Assembly (NCBI GenBank): GCA_016712285.1 | Contig: JADJRK010000001.1 | Coordinates: 3,782,001-3,846,000, forward strand | DNA: 64,000 nt | Direction of reading: 5' to 3' | Source: Planctomycetota bacterium | GTDB lineage: Bacteria; Planctomycetota; UBA8742; UBA2392 | Shown here: one piece after another, positions 43,299 through 52,153 of the stretch | Numbering within the stretch: the stretch's first letter is position 1 | Layout of the letters: each line of letters opens with the position of its first letter | Position numbers and translations under genes: made by a program | The notes under the pieces: model-generated | Seen by the model: the letters and a program-made list of their open reading frames with translations, nothing else | The model's database searches: none | Told to the model about the DNA's origin: nothing

Positions 43299-45668
43299 CT
43301 ACGGTGTCAGGGTCAGTGGCTGTATGCGAATGCCGCCAGCACCCAGAGCTGACACGATGATGTAAGTGTCGTCGCCCAGGCCTGCGATATCCGGGCCGTC
43401 TGCCGACGTGTCCACGTCCAGTCCGCCCTGCTGCGCGCCATAGACCGGGTTGGCCACAAGGTCGGCGCCGCCGGTGTCGCTATCTACGGCAAACAGGCTG
43501 GCCGTGGCTGTGATGAACACCGCGCCGCCGCTGCCCCAGCCGGCTTTGACTGGCGCATCCAGCGTTGCCAGCGTCAGGTTGGTGCCGAGCGGAACGGTGG
43601 TGCCGGTCGCAAGCGCCGTCAACTCGTTGGCGGTAAAGAACCCGCCGACCAGGGTCTGGGTAACAACCAGGTACTGGCCGCCGACGTCTTCCCAACTGAC
43701 GGCGCCGCCGTCCAGGCTGGTGCTGATGTCGAAGTCAGCGCCGCTCAGCGCGCCGGTGCTGACAGTGATGTACTGGCCGACCACGCCGCTGCCGTCCGTG
43801 GCGGTGATCAGCGCCTCGTCAGTGGCGTCGCCGGCGGCTGCCAACCCGGCGAGTGTCATGCCGACAAAGGCTGTCTGCGTGGTGCCGATCTGGTCGCCGT
43901 CGTTGTCAAACACCGCGACGCTGACATCGGCTCCGGCTTGCCACGCGATGACGTACAGGTCTTCATTGAAGTGGTATTGCACGCGGGGAAACGCGCCGGT
44001 CCCCAGCGGTACTTCTGCGTAAAGGCCAAAGACAATCGGGTCGTAGAAGATGGCGGTGACGGTGGCCGTCCCGGGGTCGCTGCCGCTGGCGCCGATCACC
44101 ACCGTGTCGGTGATGTCGTTGCTGGCGAAAGCAAAGCCGCCGGCGGGGTCAAGGTTCACCGTCGGTTCGTAGCTGTCGGCGCCGAACGTCGTGAACACGG
44201 CGCCATCGATGCGAATGAATTCCAGCACCCGGTTGGTCGTGCCGACATCGCTGAGCCAGCAGGCCACATAGTCGCTGCCGTCACCGGCCACGGCGGCTTC
44301 ATAGGCCGCACTGGTCGCGACATCTGACGAAGTTTCGACAGTCAGGGTGCCGCTGCCGCCGACACTGCCCATCGTGACACTGAACGTGTAATTCAGCGTC
44401 TTGGTGGTCGGCGTCGTGCTGACCACGGTGCCCGTGATCGTGCCCGCGCCCACCAGCGTCACGTCGTCAAAGCTTGTGAACGTCAACGTCACGCTGCCCA
44501 GCACCGGCACGTCACTGCTGAACGTCTCGCCGGTGTCGGTCACCGTCACAAGCCGGGCCGTCGCATTCAGCGGGTCGCCGGTATCAAAGGTGCTGTCGTC
44601 AAACGTGATCGGGTCCAGCGCCACGTTGGGGAACGTGTCGGGCATCAGCACCAGCACGGTTTCATCGCCTGAGGCGTCGGTCAGGCTCAGCGTGCGGCGC
44701 CCGGCTGCGTCAGTAACTGTACCGCCTAAGGTGGTGGTCGCCGCACCACCAGTTGTGAATGTGAAGTTGACTTGCAGGACATCGCTGCCGCCCTGCTCAA
44801 TCATGTTGCCGACCATGCTGCCGCTGCTGCTGGTGCCGGCAAACGTGTTGATCTGCACGACCACGCCGGCTGCCGGATGGTCGGTGGTATAGGTCGTGCC
44901 GGCGGTCTGGACGGTCATGATACGGTTGGTCGGGTTCAAGGGGCTTGCCGCGTCAAACGCAGCGTCGTTGAGCGTAACGACCGTCGGCGGCGTAGTGGTG
45001 TCGCTGGTGGGGACCACGAGGTTCACGGCAAAGATGCTGCCGGTGTCGGCAAGCTGGAACGCCGTGCTGGTCAGGATCGTGCTGATGGTGCCGGTCAACG
45101 CAGTCACCGGCGGCGGCGGGTCGGTGACCAGCAGCGTGCCAACGGCGTAGGTGGCCAGCGACGTGAAGTTGGCCCGAGTGCGTCCCTTGTAGGGGATCAC
45201 GAACTGGGTGTCGGGGGATGGGATCACGGTCGTGAAGCTAAGCTCGTCGATCGTGCTGCCGCTGATCGACAGCAGCGACAGGTCGGTGTTGCTCACACCA
45301 TCGGCGCCGGCCTGGCCCGCGTCGTACGAGAGCTCAAACAGGGCAGGCGGGTCAAGGGCAAGCCCGGTGACGGCATCGCCGTCTTCATCTTTGACGGAAA
45401 CCTTAATCACCGGTGAGTAGAGTTCCCGCCCCGAGGGCTGGCTGCTGGCGTGCGCAAGCGTGACCTTACTGCCCGGCTCCAGTTGCCCGGCGCCGGTGCC
45501 GATGCTGGCGCCGCTGATCACAAGCCGGGCCACGCCGATGTCCAGAATCAGGTCCTGGCCGGCTTTGGCGGTGGCCGTTTCGCTGGTGGCGTCTTGGCCG
45601 TCGTCCAGTGAGCAAGCGGACGCGAGCAGCACCGCCAGGAAACATGCGGAAGTAAGGATGTAACGCAT
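43299..45668 (-). CDS. Large lipoprotein of unknown function, beta-rich
   Basis: 789 residues from ATG 45668, preceded by GGGGGA. Lipoprotein signal (FLAVLLASAC, lipobox ASAC, followed by SLDD). The mature part is Thr/Asp/Gly-rich beta sequence. It includes two related ~110-residue units around 200-330 and 330-450 (NRIMTVQTAGTTYTTDHP, ARLVTVTDTGETFSSDVP), then propeller-like repeats in the last third. No catalytic motif recognised. A beta-sandwich surface adhesin or binding protein is plausible, but I would not name it. Confidence 0.65.
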   Translation of the reverse strand: MRYILTSACFLAVLLASACSLDDGQDATSETATAKAGQDLILDIGVARLVISGASIGTGAGQLEPGSKVTLAHASSQPSGRELYSPVIKVSVKDEDGDAVTGLALDPPALFELSYDAGQAGADGVSNTDLSLLSISGSTIDELSFTTVIPSPDTQFVIPYKGRTRANFTSLATYAVGTLLVTDPPPPVTALTGTISTILTSTAFQLADTGSIFAVNLVVPTSDTTTPPTVVTLNDAAFDAASPLNPTNRIMTVQTAGTTYTTDHPAAGVVVQINTFAGTSSSGSMVGNMIEQGGSDVLQVNFTFTTGGAATTTLGGTVTDAAGRRTLSLTDASGDETVLVLMPDTFPNVALDPITFDDSTFDTGDPLNATARLVTVTDTGETFSSDVPVLGSVTLTFTSFDDVTLVGAGTITGTVVSTTPTTKTLNYTFSVTMGSVGGSGTLTVETSSDVATSAAYEAAVAGDGSDYVACWLSDVGTTNRVLEFIRIDGAVFTTFGADSYEPTVNLDPAGGFAFASNDITDTVVIGASGSDPGTATVTAIFYDPIVFGLYAEVPLGTGAFPRVQYHFNEDLYVIAWQAGADVSVAVFDNDGDQIGTTQTAFVGMTLAGLAAAGDATDEALITATDGSGVVGQYITVSTGALSGADFDISTSLDGGAVSWEDVGGQYLVVTQTLVGGFFTANELTALATGTTVPLGTNLTLATLDAPVKAGWGSGGAVFITATASLFAVDSDTGGADLVANPVYGAQQGGLDVDTSADGPDIAGLGDDTYIIVSALGAGGIRIQPLTLTP

Positions 45669-45855
45669 CGGTGTCCCCCGTCTCATTGTCGTGCCAGCGG
45701 AGCGAATCTAACGGTTCGTGGAAAAAGCGCTACAAGCGTGGAACGCACAGGAGTTGTGACGTGTCGGCAGAAAGTGAGATGCTTGAAAAACGCGCCGGAT
45801 GGGGTAGGCTTTAGGTAGTTGCTAGCAAATAGCGTACCGAATTACAGGAAATCCC

Positions 45856-46479
45856 TTGACAGCCTATCCTGACAGCCTTTCAAGACTTGTGGAGAGCCTC
45901 AAACAGCTCCCGGGTGTCGGCAGCAAGACTGCCGAGCGGCTGGCCTTTCACCTGGTGAACCTCAGCGACGAAGAAGCAATGGGACTGGCCCGCGCGATCC
46001 GCGACGTCAAGCAGAACCTGACCCACTGCTCGCGCTGCTTCAACTTTACAGAAAACGACCCCTGCCCGATCTGTTCAGACGCGCAGCGCGACCAGTCCGT
46101 CGTCTGCGTGGTCGAGACACCCAAAGACTTGATGGCATTTGAGAAAGCCGCCAGTTTCAAGGGCGTGTACCACTGCCTGAACGGCCATATCGCGCCGCTT
46201 GAGGGCATTGAGCCGGAAGACCTGACGATCGCGCCGCTGCTCAAGCGCGCCGAGGCGGGCACCATCAAGGAGATCATTCTGGCCACAAGCCCCGACCTTG
46301 AGGGCGAAGGCACGGCTGTCTATCTGCGCGACGCGCTGCACGACGTGGCGCTGCGCAAGAAGATCAAACTGACGCGCATTGCGCGCGGCGTACCCGCAGG
46401 CGCCGAGATCGAGAACGTCAGCGGCGCGATTCTCACGGACGCGCTGAGTGGCAGACAGACATTCGAGGGGGGACGCTGA
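45856..46479 (+). CDS. recR: Recombination mediator RecR
   Basis: 207 residues, TTG start with AGGAA upstream, giving the standard opening TAYPDSLSRLVESL. Order: helix-hairpin-helix (LPGVGSKTAERLAFHL, ~17-33), a C4 zinc finger (C58-x2-C61, C70-x2-C73), a Toprim domain (VVCVVETPKDLMAFE; ATSPDLEGEGTAVYL) and the C-terminal RGVPAGAEIENV. Length equals the family. RecR with RecO and RecF loads RecA at gaps. Its stop shares one base with the rpoN start, so they are coupled. The usual dnaX and ybaB neighbours are absent here. Confidence 0.95.
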   Translation: MTAYPDSLSRLVESLKQLPGVGSKTAERLAFHLVNLSDEEAMGLARAIRDVKQNLTHCSRCFNFTENDPCPICSDAQRDQSVVCVVETPKDLMAFEKAASFKGVYHCLNGHIAPLEGIEPEDLTIAPLLKRAEAGTIKEIILATSPDLEGEGTAVYLRDALHDVALRKKIKLTRIARGVPAGAEIENVSGAILTDALSGRQTFEGGR

Positions 46480-47960
46480 TGAGCGGACCGGGCATGAGCC
46501 TCGATATGCGCGTTTCGCATCGGCTTGAACAGCGCCCGGTGCTGTCGTTGCAGACAATCCAGTCCCTGAAGCTGCTGCAGATGGCCACGGTGGACCTGCA
46601 CGAGCTGATCAACAACGAAATGCTCGAGAACCCGACGCTTGAGATGTCCGCCGAGGACCCCGTCGAGGCACCCACCGAAATCGAACGCCAGGAGCAGGTC
46701 GCCGAAGAAATCAGCAACGAGGCTCCCGAACAGACCACTGAAGCCGGCGAAACCTACGAAGAGGTCTACGACTTTCTGCAGAAGCACACCGAAGTGGACG
46801 AGTTCACTTCCCGCTCGGGGCGTGTGGCACAGGGCGACGGCGACGAGGACGCCAAGCAGGAAGCGTTCAACCAGGTCGCGGCACCCGGTCGCCAACTGTC
46901 CGATTACCTGATGGAACAGGTGCGGATGCTGGAAATCGACGAGCTCGACCTGCCGCTGGTGGAAGAAATCATCTTCTCGCTCGACCCGCGCGGGTACCTT
47001 GAGTACCCGCTTGAGGACGTGGCCAAGGCGCTGGACAACCGCTACACCCTTGAGGAAGCCGAGTGGGCGCTGGGCGTGGTGCAGTCGCTCGAGCCAAAGG
47101 GCGTTGCGGCCCGCACACTTTCAGAGTGCCTGTTGCTGCAGGTCGGCAAAGACGACCCCGATTACCCTAGGCTGAAGCGCCTGCTGACGGACCTGTGGGA
47201 CGACGTGCTGAAAAACCGCGTTCCGCGCATCGCCAAAGAAATGGGCATCAGCTTTGACGAGGTCAAGCTGCTGATCGACCTGCTGGGCACGCTGAACCCG
47301 CACCCGGGCGCGATCTACAACGAAGTGCACACCCAGGTCGTCACGCCCGACGTCATTGTGACGCCGGACGACAACGGCAACTTCGTCGTCAAGCTGACGC
47401 GCGAGAACCTGCCGCGCCTGAGTATCAGCCCCACCTACCTGAAGATGCTGGACAAGCGCGAAGTGGACAAGGAAGCGCTCAACTTCATCAAGAGCAAGGT
47501 CAACCACGCGCGCCAGTTGATCGAGGCGCTGGTGCAGCGCCAGAGCACCCTTGAGCGTGTCGCCAACAGTATCGTGCGCCGCCAGACCGACTACCTGCGC
47601 TGGGGGCTGTCGTCGCTCAAGCCCATGAAAATGCAGGACATTGCCGACGAACTGGGCATCCACCACAGCACCGTCTGGCGTGCCGTGTACGGCAAATACA
47701 TGCAGACGCCGCAGGGGGTGGTCGCCATGAATGACCTGTTTACGGGCGGCTTGCCCATGGACGATGGCGAGACAAGCCGCGAAGCCGTCAAGCTGAAGGT
47801 CAAAGAACTCGTGGACGCCGAGACCAAATCCAAACCGCTGTCCGACATGGCGCTTGCCAAGAAGCTGGCCGACGCCGGCATCCAGGCTTCGCGCCGTGTG
47901 GTCACCAAGTACCGCGAAGAATTGGGCATCCCCGACAGCCGCGTGCGCAAGGCCCACTAG
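46479..47960 (+). CDS. rpoN: RNA polymerase sigma-54 factor
   Basis: 493 residues. N-terminal region I (MRVSHRLEQRPVLSLQTIQ with LQM-LELI-like spacing) binds activators. The acidic region II (~55-140) and the core-binding region lead to the HTH (IADELGIHHSTVWRAVYGKY) and the RpoN box SRRVVTKYREELG near the C-terminus (~471-483). That box recognises the -24 element. All domains are present. The gene begins at the last base of the recR stop (TGATG). No enhancer-binding activator is visible in this window, so its targets lie elsewhere. Confidence 0.95.
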   Translation: MSGPGMSLDMRVSHRLEQRPVLSLQTIQSLKLLQMATVDLHELINNEMLENPTLEMSAEDPVEAPTEIERQEQVAEEISNEAPEQTTEAGETYEEVYDFLQKHTEVDEFTSRSGRVAQGDGDEDAKQEAFNQVAAPGRQLSDYLMEQVRMLEIDELDLPLVEEIIFSLDPRGYLEYPLEDVAKALDNRYTLEEAEWALGVVQSLEPKGVAARTLSECLLLQVGKDDPDYPRLKRLLTDLWDDVLKNRVPRIAKEMGISFDEVKLLIDLLGTLNPHPGAIYNEVHTQVVTPDVIVTPDDNGNFVVKLTRENLPRLSISPTYLKMLDKREVDKEALNFIKSKVNHARQLIEALVQRQSTLERVANSIVRRQTDYLRWGLSSLKPMKMQDIADELGIHHSTVWRAVYGKYMQTPQGVVAMNDLFTGGLPMDDGETSREAVKLKVKELVDAETKSKPLSDMALAKKLADAGIQASRRVVTKYREELGIPDSRVRKAH

Positions 47961-48021
47961 AGCATTGCCCAACCCGTGCCGTTGATTGATAATCGCGGCC
48001 CCCCGCGTCAGCTGGAACCCG

Positions 48022-49335
48022 ATGCTTCGAATCGCCCTGGCATGCATGATCGCTTGCGCCGTGTTGTTGGCGGCGGCGTTTTCGTTGCCCGGCACGACCA
48101 GCGCCGAAAGCGTGATCCGCCGCGCGCTGAAAACCGCACCCGCCGAAGTCTCACGCGTCGGCGCGTACATCTGGCTCGAAGACTACGGCATTGGCGTGAA
48201 GCTGGCGCCGGCGGCCCGGCAGGCGGATTTTCCCAAGCTGCTGGCGGGCGACGCGCCCGAGAACCAGGCCATTGCCACCGCGTTGTGGGACCTTGGGCCG
48301 GACGGCGTTGCAGCACTCAAGCGCAACATGGAAGCCAAAGGCGCCAGGTTCGAATCCGGCACCAACCTGTCACTGCGCCCCAAGTCGTTCCCGCAGGACA
48401 TCGCCGGCCACTGGACACGCGTGGACCTTGGCAGTGGGCGCAGTGCCGGCGTGCTCGACTTCACCGCCAACGGCTCCAACTTCGCGCTCGTGTTTTCCGC
48501 CGAGGCCGGCGCCGAGGCAGGTCTGCCCGCATTTCGCGAGACATTTCTGCGCGACTTTGTGCTGCTGCCTGGCATGCAGCCGGGCTCGTGCGCGCCGCTG
48601 ATTTTCGAGGGCCGCTATGCCTGCGTACTGAAAGGCTGGCAGCGTGTCGGCGAGCGATTTTACGCCACAGTCAACCAGAGCTGGCTTGGCCTGCGCCTGT
48701 TCCATGTGGCCGAGACCGATCACGAGTCGCTGGATGCATTGACCACGGCGCTGGAAACCGAGTTAACGGCGGCAAGTTTCCGGCCCGCACCCGGCGCGCG
48801 GCCCGAGGTCGCCGGCACCCAGGCCTTCCTGCGCGAGTATTACCGCGAAGATGGCTATGTGCAGCGCATTCTGTACGCGCGGCTGAACGGCGGCTACCTG
48901 GTGGCGTTGGCACAGGCACCCGTGGGTTTGCGCGACCAGCTAACGGTGCAGGTGGGCGAGTTTGTCGCTGGCATCACACCGCTTGAGTTCGGGGGCGTGG
49001 GTACAACGCGGCCGCTGTACTTCAATGACGTGCGCAACGTGCGCATCGTGGCGTGGCAGGATGGGCGGCGCGTGCTGTGGGGCGCGCTGTTCGACGATGG
49101 CCGCCGCCAGCAGGTGCTGTGGCGCCAGGACGACGTGGCCTGGAACGTGCGTGCCGTGCGCAACGGCGAGATCATCGCTTCGCGCAACGGCCTGGCCAAC
49201 AGCAGCAAGGCGCTGAACCCGCTGGTAGACGCAGAACTGCGGGCACTGGACCTGATGGGCGAATGGACCGGCGCGCTTGAGCTGGAACTCGAAGTCGCCG
49301 GCGAGCGCAGCAAGACCACACTCAACGTGCGCTAG
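48022..49335 (+). CDS. Secreted protein of unknown function
   Basis: 437 residues from ATG 48022 (GGAA upstream), beginning with a signal-like segment (IALACMIACAVLLAAAFSLP). The mature protein is mixed beta/alpha without known motifs. It has two similar halves, each with an aromatic-rich strand and a hydrophobic core: WTRVDLGSGRSAGVLDF and LWGALFDDGRRQQVLW. It may be a transmembrane-adjacent periplasmic protein. The stop codon TAG lies in a CTAG palindrome shared with the stop of the convergent anti-sigma gene. It follows rpoN by ~60 bases on the same strand; co-transcription is possible but not shown. Confidence 0.6.
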   Translation: MLRIALACMIACAVLLAAAFSLPGTTSAESVIRRALKTAPAEVSRVGAYIWLEDYGIGVKLAPAARQADFPKLLAGDAPENQAIATALWDLGPDGVAALKRNMEAKGARFESGTNLSLRPKSFPQDIAGHWTRVDLGSGRSAGVLDFTANGSNFALVFSAEAGAEAGLPAFRETFLRDFVLLPGMQPGSCAPLIFEGRYACVLKGWQRVGERFYATVNQSWLGLRLFHVAETDHESLDALTTALETELTAASFRPAPGARPEVAGTQAFLREYYREDGYVQRILYARLNGGYLVALAQAPVGLRDQLTVQVGEFVAGITPLEFGGVGTTRPLYFNDVRNVRIVAWQDGRRVLWGALFDDGRRQQVLWRQDDVAWNVRAVRNGEIIASRNGLANSSKALNPLVDAELRALDLMGEWTGALELELEVAGERSKTTLNVR

Positions 49336-50747
49336 TCTTTGCCCGGCAGGTTGTGCTTCTTGCGATAGGCAGCCAGGTTGTCGGTGTCCTCGGACACCTT
49401 CCAGCCGTCGCCATTCTTCTCAAACTTCACAAGCCCCAGCAGCTCATGCTGGTCGGCGGGCACCTTGCCGCGCAGGACTTCGGGGCTGTCCGCGTCGTAC
49501 TGGTGGCGCGTTGTGCCGTTGTCACGGCTGACCTCAAACGAAATGCCGCCGCCGATCGCCCATGCCGCCACGCCCACGCCATTCAGGTTGAGTGCCACGC
49601 TGGAAGAATCACCGGTGCCGCGCACGAGCACGCGCACCTGCAGGCTTTGGCCAAACGTGCGCAGGCGCAACTCGTCCTCAAGAAACCAGTCCGCTGTCTT
49701 CAACTCGCCGTGGCGCTTCTGCACGTCGTCCAGGCGCAGCATCAGCGCGTTGATGCTGTGCTCGAGCTTGGCCAGTTCGGCGGGGTCATGGGTCGTGTCC
49801 GTCCCGACCTCAATCGCGAATGACGCCAGTGACAGCGTCAACGATTGCCCGGCGGCGTCGCGTGCGTCCATGCCCTGTGGCGTCCAGCGCATGCTCTCGC
49901 CGTTGCGCAGCGCCACGCTGCTGAACTTGCGGCTGCCGGGCACCACCAGCACGTCGCCGTGCTTGACTTCGGCCTGCGCATTGCGCGGCAGTGTCCAGCT
50001 GCGCAGGCTCTGCGCGTTGCTGCTCCAGCCCTCTTCGCCCTCGCTGGTGACCAGCACCTGTGCGCCGGGCAGCGCGTGAAGCCGCGTGTCGCCCGTGCGC
50101 ACCAGCAGTTGCGCGTCGCCTGCGGCACTGATGAAGCCGCGTCCATCCAGCACGTTCAGGATCGGCGTCTTCATGTCGGATTCGTAGGTGATGTTGAAAA
50201 TCGCGTCGGCTTGCAGCACAGCACTGCTGCCGTCGAGCATCTGGATCGTCAGCTCGTCGCCGGCCTTGGTCCAAGCGTCAAAGGGCACGGCTTCGGCCGG
50301 GCGCCAGTTGCCGCCGTTGTCAGACACCAGCGCAATGCCGCTTTCCACGGCGGCGGCGCGGTTGGTGTCGGCCACCGGTATCACGTCGGGCTCGGTTTCG
50401 GGCCGCAGGATGAAAAACAGCCCCACGGCGACCAGCAGCATGGCGGCGGCCTGCGCGGCCCACAGCCACAGCGGCAGCGACAACAGCTTGCCGCGCGCGG
50501 GCGCGGATTCCTGCCCCTGGGCACCAAGCATCAGCAGCGTGCGTTCAAGGGCGCGCGCCTCGGCTGGGCCCGAGCGTGCGTCGCGCACGATGGCATCGCG
50601 CACCAGCGTCTGCTCTTGCCGAAAGCTGTCATACGTGGCGCGGCACTGGTCGCACTCGGCCAGGTGTTTCAGCAATGTCTCGCGCTCTGCGCCCTCGACC
50701 AGGTCGTAGGCCAGTGCTGTGAGGTCATGGGGTTCAGGATGCTGCAT
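49332..50747 (-). CDS. Membrane anti-sigma factor with ZAS zinc motif
   Basis: 471 residues from ATG 50747. The cytoplasmic N-terminus carries the zinc-finger anti-sigma motif H28-LAE-C32-DQ-C35. One transmembrane helix follows (~92-114, LWLWAAQAAAMLLVAVGLFF), then a ~350-residue extracytoplasmic region with FecR-like beta strands (AVLQADAIFNITYESDMKT, VLDGRGFISAAGDAQLLVRT). It overlaps the 3' end of the ECF sigma gene by 14 bases, the typical sigma/anti-sigma arrangement. It should hold the sigma factor at the membrane until an outside signal releases it. Signal unknown. Confidence 0.82.
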   Translation of the reverse strand: MQHPEPHDLTALAYDLVEGAERETLLKHLAECDQCRATYDSFRQEQTLVRDAIVRDARSGPAEARALERTLLMLGAQGQESAPARGKLLSLPLWLWAAQAAAMLLVAVGLFFILRPETEPDVIPVADTNRAAAVESGIALVSDNGGNWRPAEAVPFDAWTKAGDELTIQMLDGSSAVLQADAIFNITYESDMKTPILNVLDGRGFISAAGDAQLLVRTGDTRLHALPGAQVLVTSEGEEGWSSNAQSLRSWTLPRNAQAEVKHGDVLVVPGSRKFSSVALRNGESMRWTPQGMDARDAAGQSLTLSLASFAIEVGTDTTHDPAELAKLEHSINALMLRLDDVQKRHGELKTADWFLEDELRLRTFGQSLQVRVLVRGTGDSSSVALNLNGVGVAAWAIGGGISFEVSRDNGTTRHQYDADSPEVLRGKVPADQHELLGLVKFEKNGDGWKVSEDTDNLAAYRKKHNLPGKD

Positions 50748-51267
50748 GGTCCTGCTCCGTGTTTGCGAGCTTTGCCCGCAAGCCTTCCAGTGCGCGGTGC
50801 AGTGCCACACGCACCGCGGTTTCTTTCATGCCTTCCAGGTCAGCGATTTCCTTGCTGCTGAGCTGCCCGAAGAACCGCAGCTCAAGTATGCGCCGGGTGC
50901 GGTCCGGCAGGTTGTGCAGTTCGCGCCGCACAGTCTCAAGGCTTTCCTCATGTGCCAGGCGCTCCAGCGCCACCAGCGTTGGGCTGTGGTCCGCGGGGTC
51001 GGGCAGGTCGTCGCTGATCGTCAGCTTCTTGCGGGTGCGGGCAATCTCGACGCACACGTTGTGCGCAATGCCGAACAGCCATTTCCGCGCGTCGCGTGAC
51101 GGGTCGTAGCTGTTGAAGTACTTGAAGGCCCGCATGAAGGTTTCCTGCAACGCGTCTTCGGCTTCTGCTTCGGTGCCAAGGCGGCGACGGCAATACCCGA
51201 ACAGGGGGCCGTGATGCAACACGGCCAGCTTGCTCAGCATGGAGCCCCTGTCTGCTTCGGCAGCCAT
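50734..51267 (-). CDS. ECF-type RNA polymerase sigma factor
   Basis: 177 residues with sigma region 2 (GTEAEAEDALQETFMRAFKY, -10 recognition and core binding) and region 4 (LPDRTRRILELRFFGQLSSK, then EIADLEGMKETAVRVALHRA, the -35 HTH). No region 1 or 3, as in ECF factors. First gene of a minus-strand unit with the overlapping anti-sigma gene behind it. ECF factors often autoregulate; I could not verify a matching promoter upstream of 51267. Confidence 0.9.
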   Translation of the reverse strand: MAAEADRGSMLSKLAVLHHGPLFGYCRRRLGTEAEAEDALQETFMRAFKYFNSYDPSRDARKWLFGIAHNVCVEIARTRKKLTISDDLPDPADHSPTLVALERLAHEESLETVRRELHNLPDRTRRILELRFFGQLSSKEIADLEGMKETAVRVALHRALEGLRAKLANTEQDHAAS

Positions 51268-51337
51268 CCCACCCCTCAGTATTAACCAGACTACAGGGCC
51301 CGCAGCCCGCGCGTTACAGGGAAAAAGGCGAGTGCGG

Positions 51338-52153
51338 CTATTCGCCGCGCAGGTGGTGGACCATGGTGATCAGTTGCGCGCCCAGGCGGCTGCCACGGTT
51401 GTCGGTCACGCGCTGGATCTGGGTGTTGCCGGGGCCGGTGACCTTGGGCGGCTCTTCTTTCTCAAGCGCGTAGGCCACGATGTCGCCAAACGCCGCGACG
51501 TAGCCGATGCGAACTGTGTCGTGGTCGCCTTCGGAATCTATGCGCACGAAGCGTTCCATGTGCAGCTTGTCTTTGCCCATCACAAGCTCAATCGGGTCGC
51601 GCCGTTCAAAGCCGACGCTTTCGAGCTTGCGGTAGATGTTGGCCACGATCACACCCGTGGCCACGCTGTCCGGCGCCTGGATCACCACCAGCTTGCAGCT
51701 TTGCGGGTAGTCCTGCGTTGCCGTCTTGTTGTCATCCGTGCCGGTCATGATCTTGTAGCCGGTGGACAGGTAGTCCGCGCTCACGACAGGCATGGCGGCC
51801 TGCGCCGGGTCTTGTGTCGAGATGTCGGCGCTTTGCCCGTCCCAGCCGCCATAGGCCAGGCTCTCGCGAATCAACGAGGGCACGCTGAACAGCTGCGCCA
51901 GCCGCTTGTGGGCCTCGGTGGGGGCCTTGCTCAGGTCAATTGCGGGTGTGGTGTCGATCGGCTGGCGCTCGGTGCGGTCGCCCTCAAGGCTGGTTTCTTT
52001 GGGGGCTGCGGGCGCATTGTTGCCGCCACCGCCGCAAGCCGCGAGAAGTAGACAATGAACAATGAACAATGAGCAATGAAAAATGAGCCGGCCCGCGCGC
52101 TGACGCGTAGCATTGTTCCTTGCCAATTTGTCATTGTTCATTCTCGAACTCAT
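51338..52153 (-). CDS. Small lipoprotein, signal peptide coded by a short repeat
   Basis: 271 residues if started at the ATG overlapping the guaA stop (ATGA at 52153-52150); an alternative ATG at 52141 gives 267. Lipoprotein signal with lipobox LAAC, then GGGG. The mature part has a predicted two-helix/strand domain (LVVIQAPDSVATGVIVANIY) with no family I know. The codons for the signal core (HCSLFIVHC) come from CATTGTTCATTG-type repeats (52042-52085). The protein is anchored, and translation is probably coupled to guaA. Function not assigned. Confidence 0.6.
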   Translation of the reverse strand: MSSRMNNDKLARNNATRQRAGRLIFHCSLFIVHCLLLAACGGGGNNAPAAPKETSLEGDRTERQPIDTTPAIDLSKAPTEAHKRLAQLFSVPSLIRESLAYGGWDGQSADISTQDPAQAAMPVVSADYLSTGYKIMTGTDDNKTATQDYPQSCKLVVIQAPDSVATGVIVANIYRKLESVGFERRDPIELVMGKDKLHMERFVRIDSEGDHDTVRIGYVAAFGDIVAYALEKEEPPKVTGPGNTQIQRVTDNRGSRLGAQLITMVHHLRGE

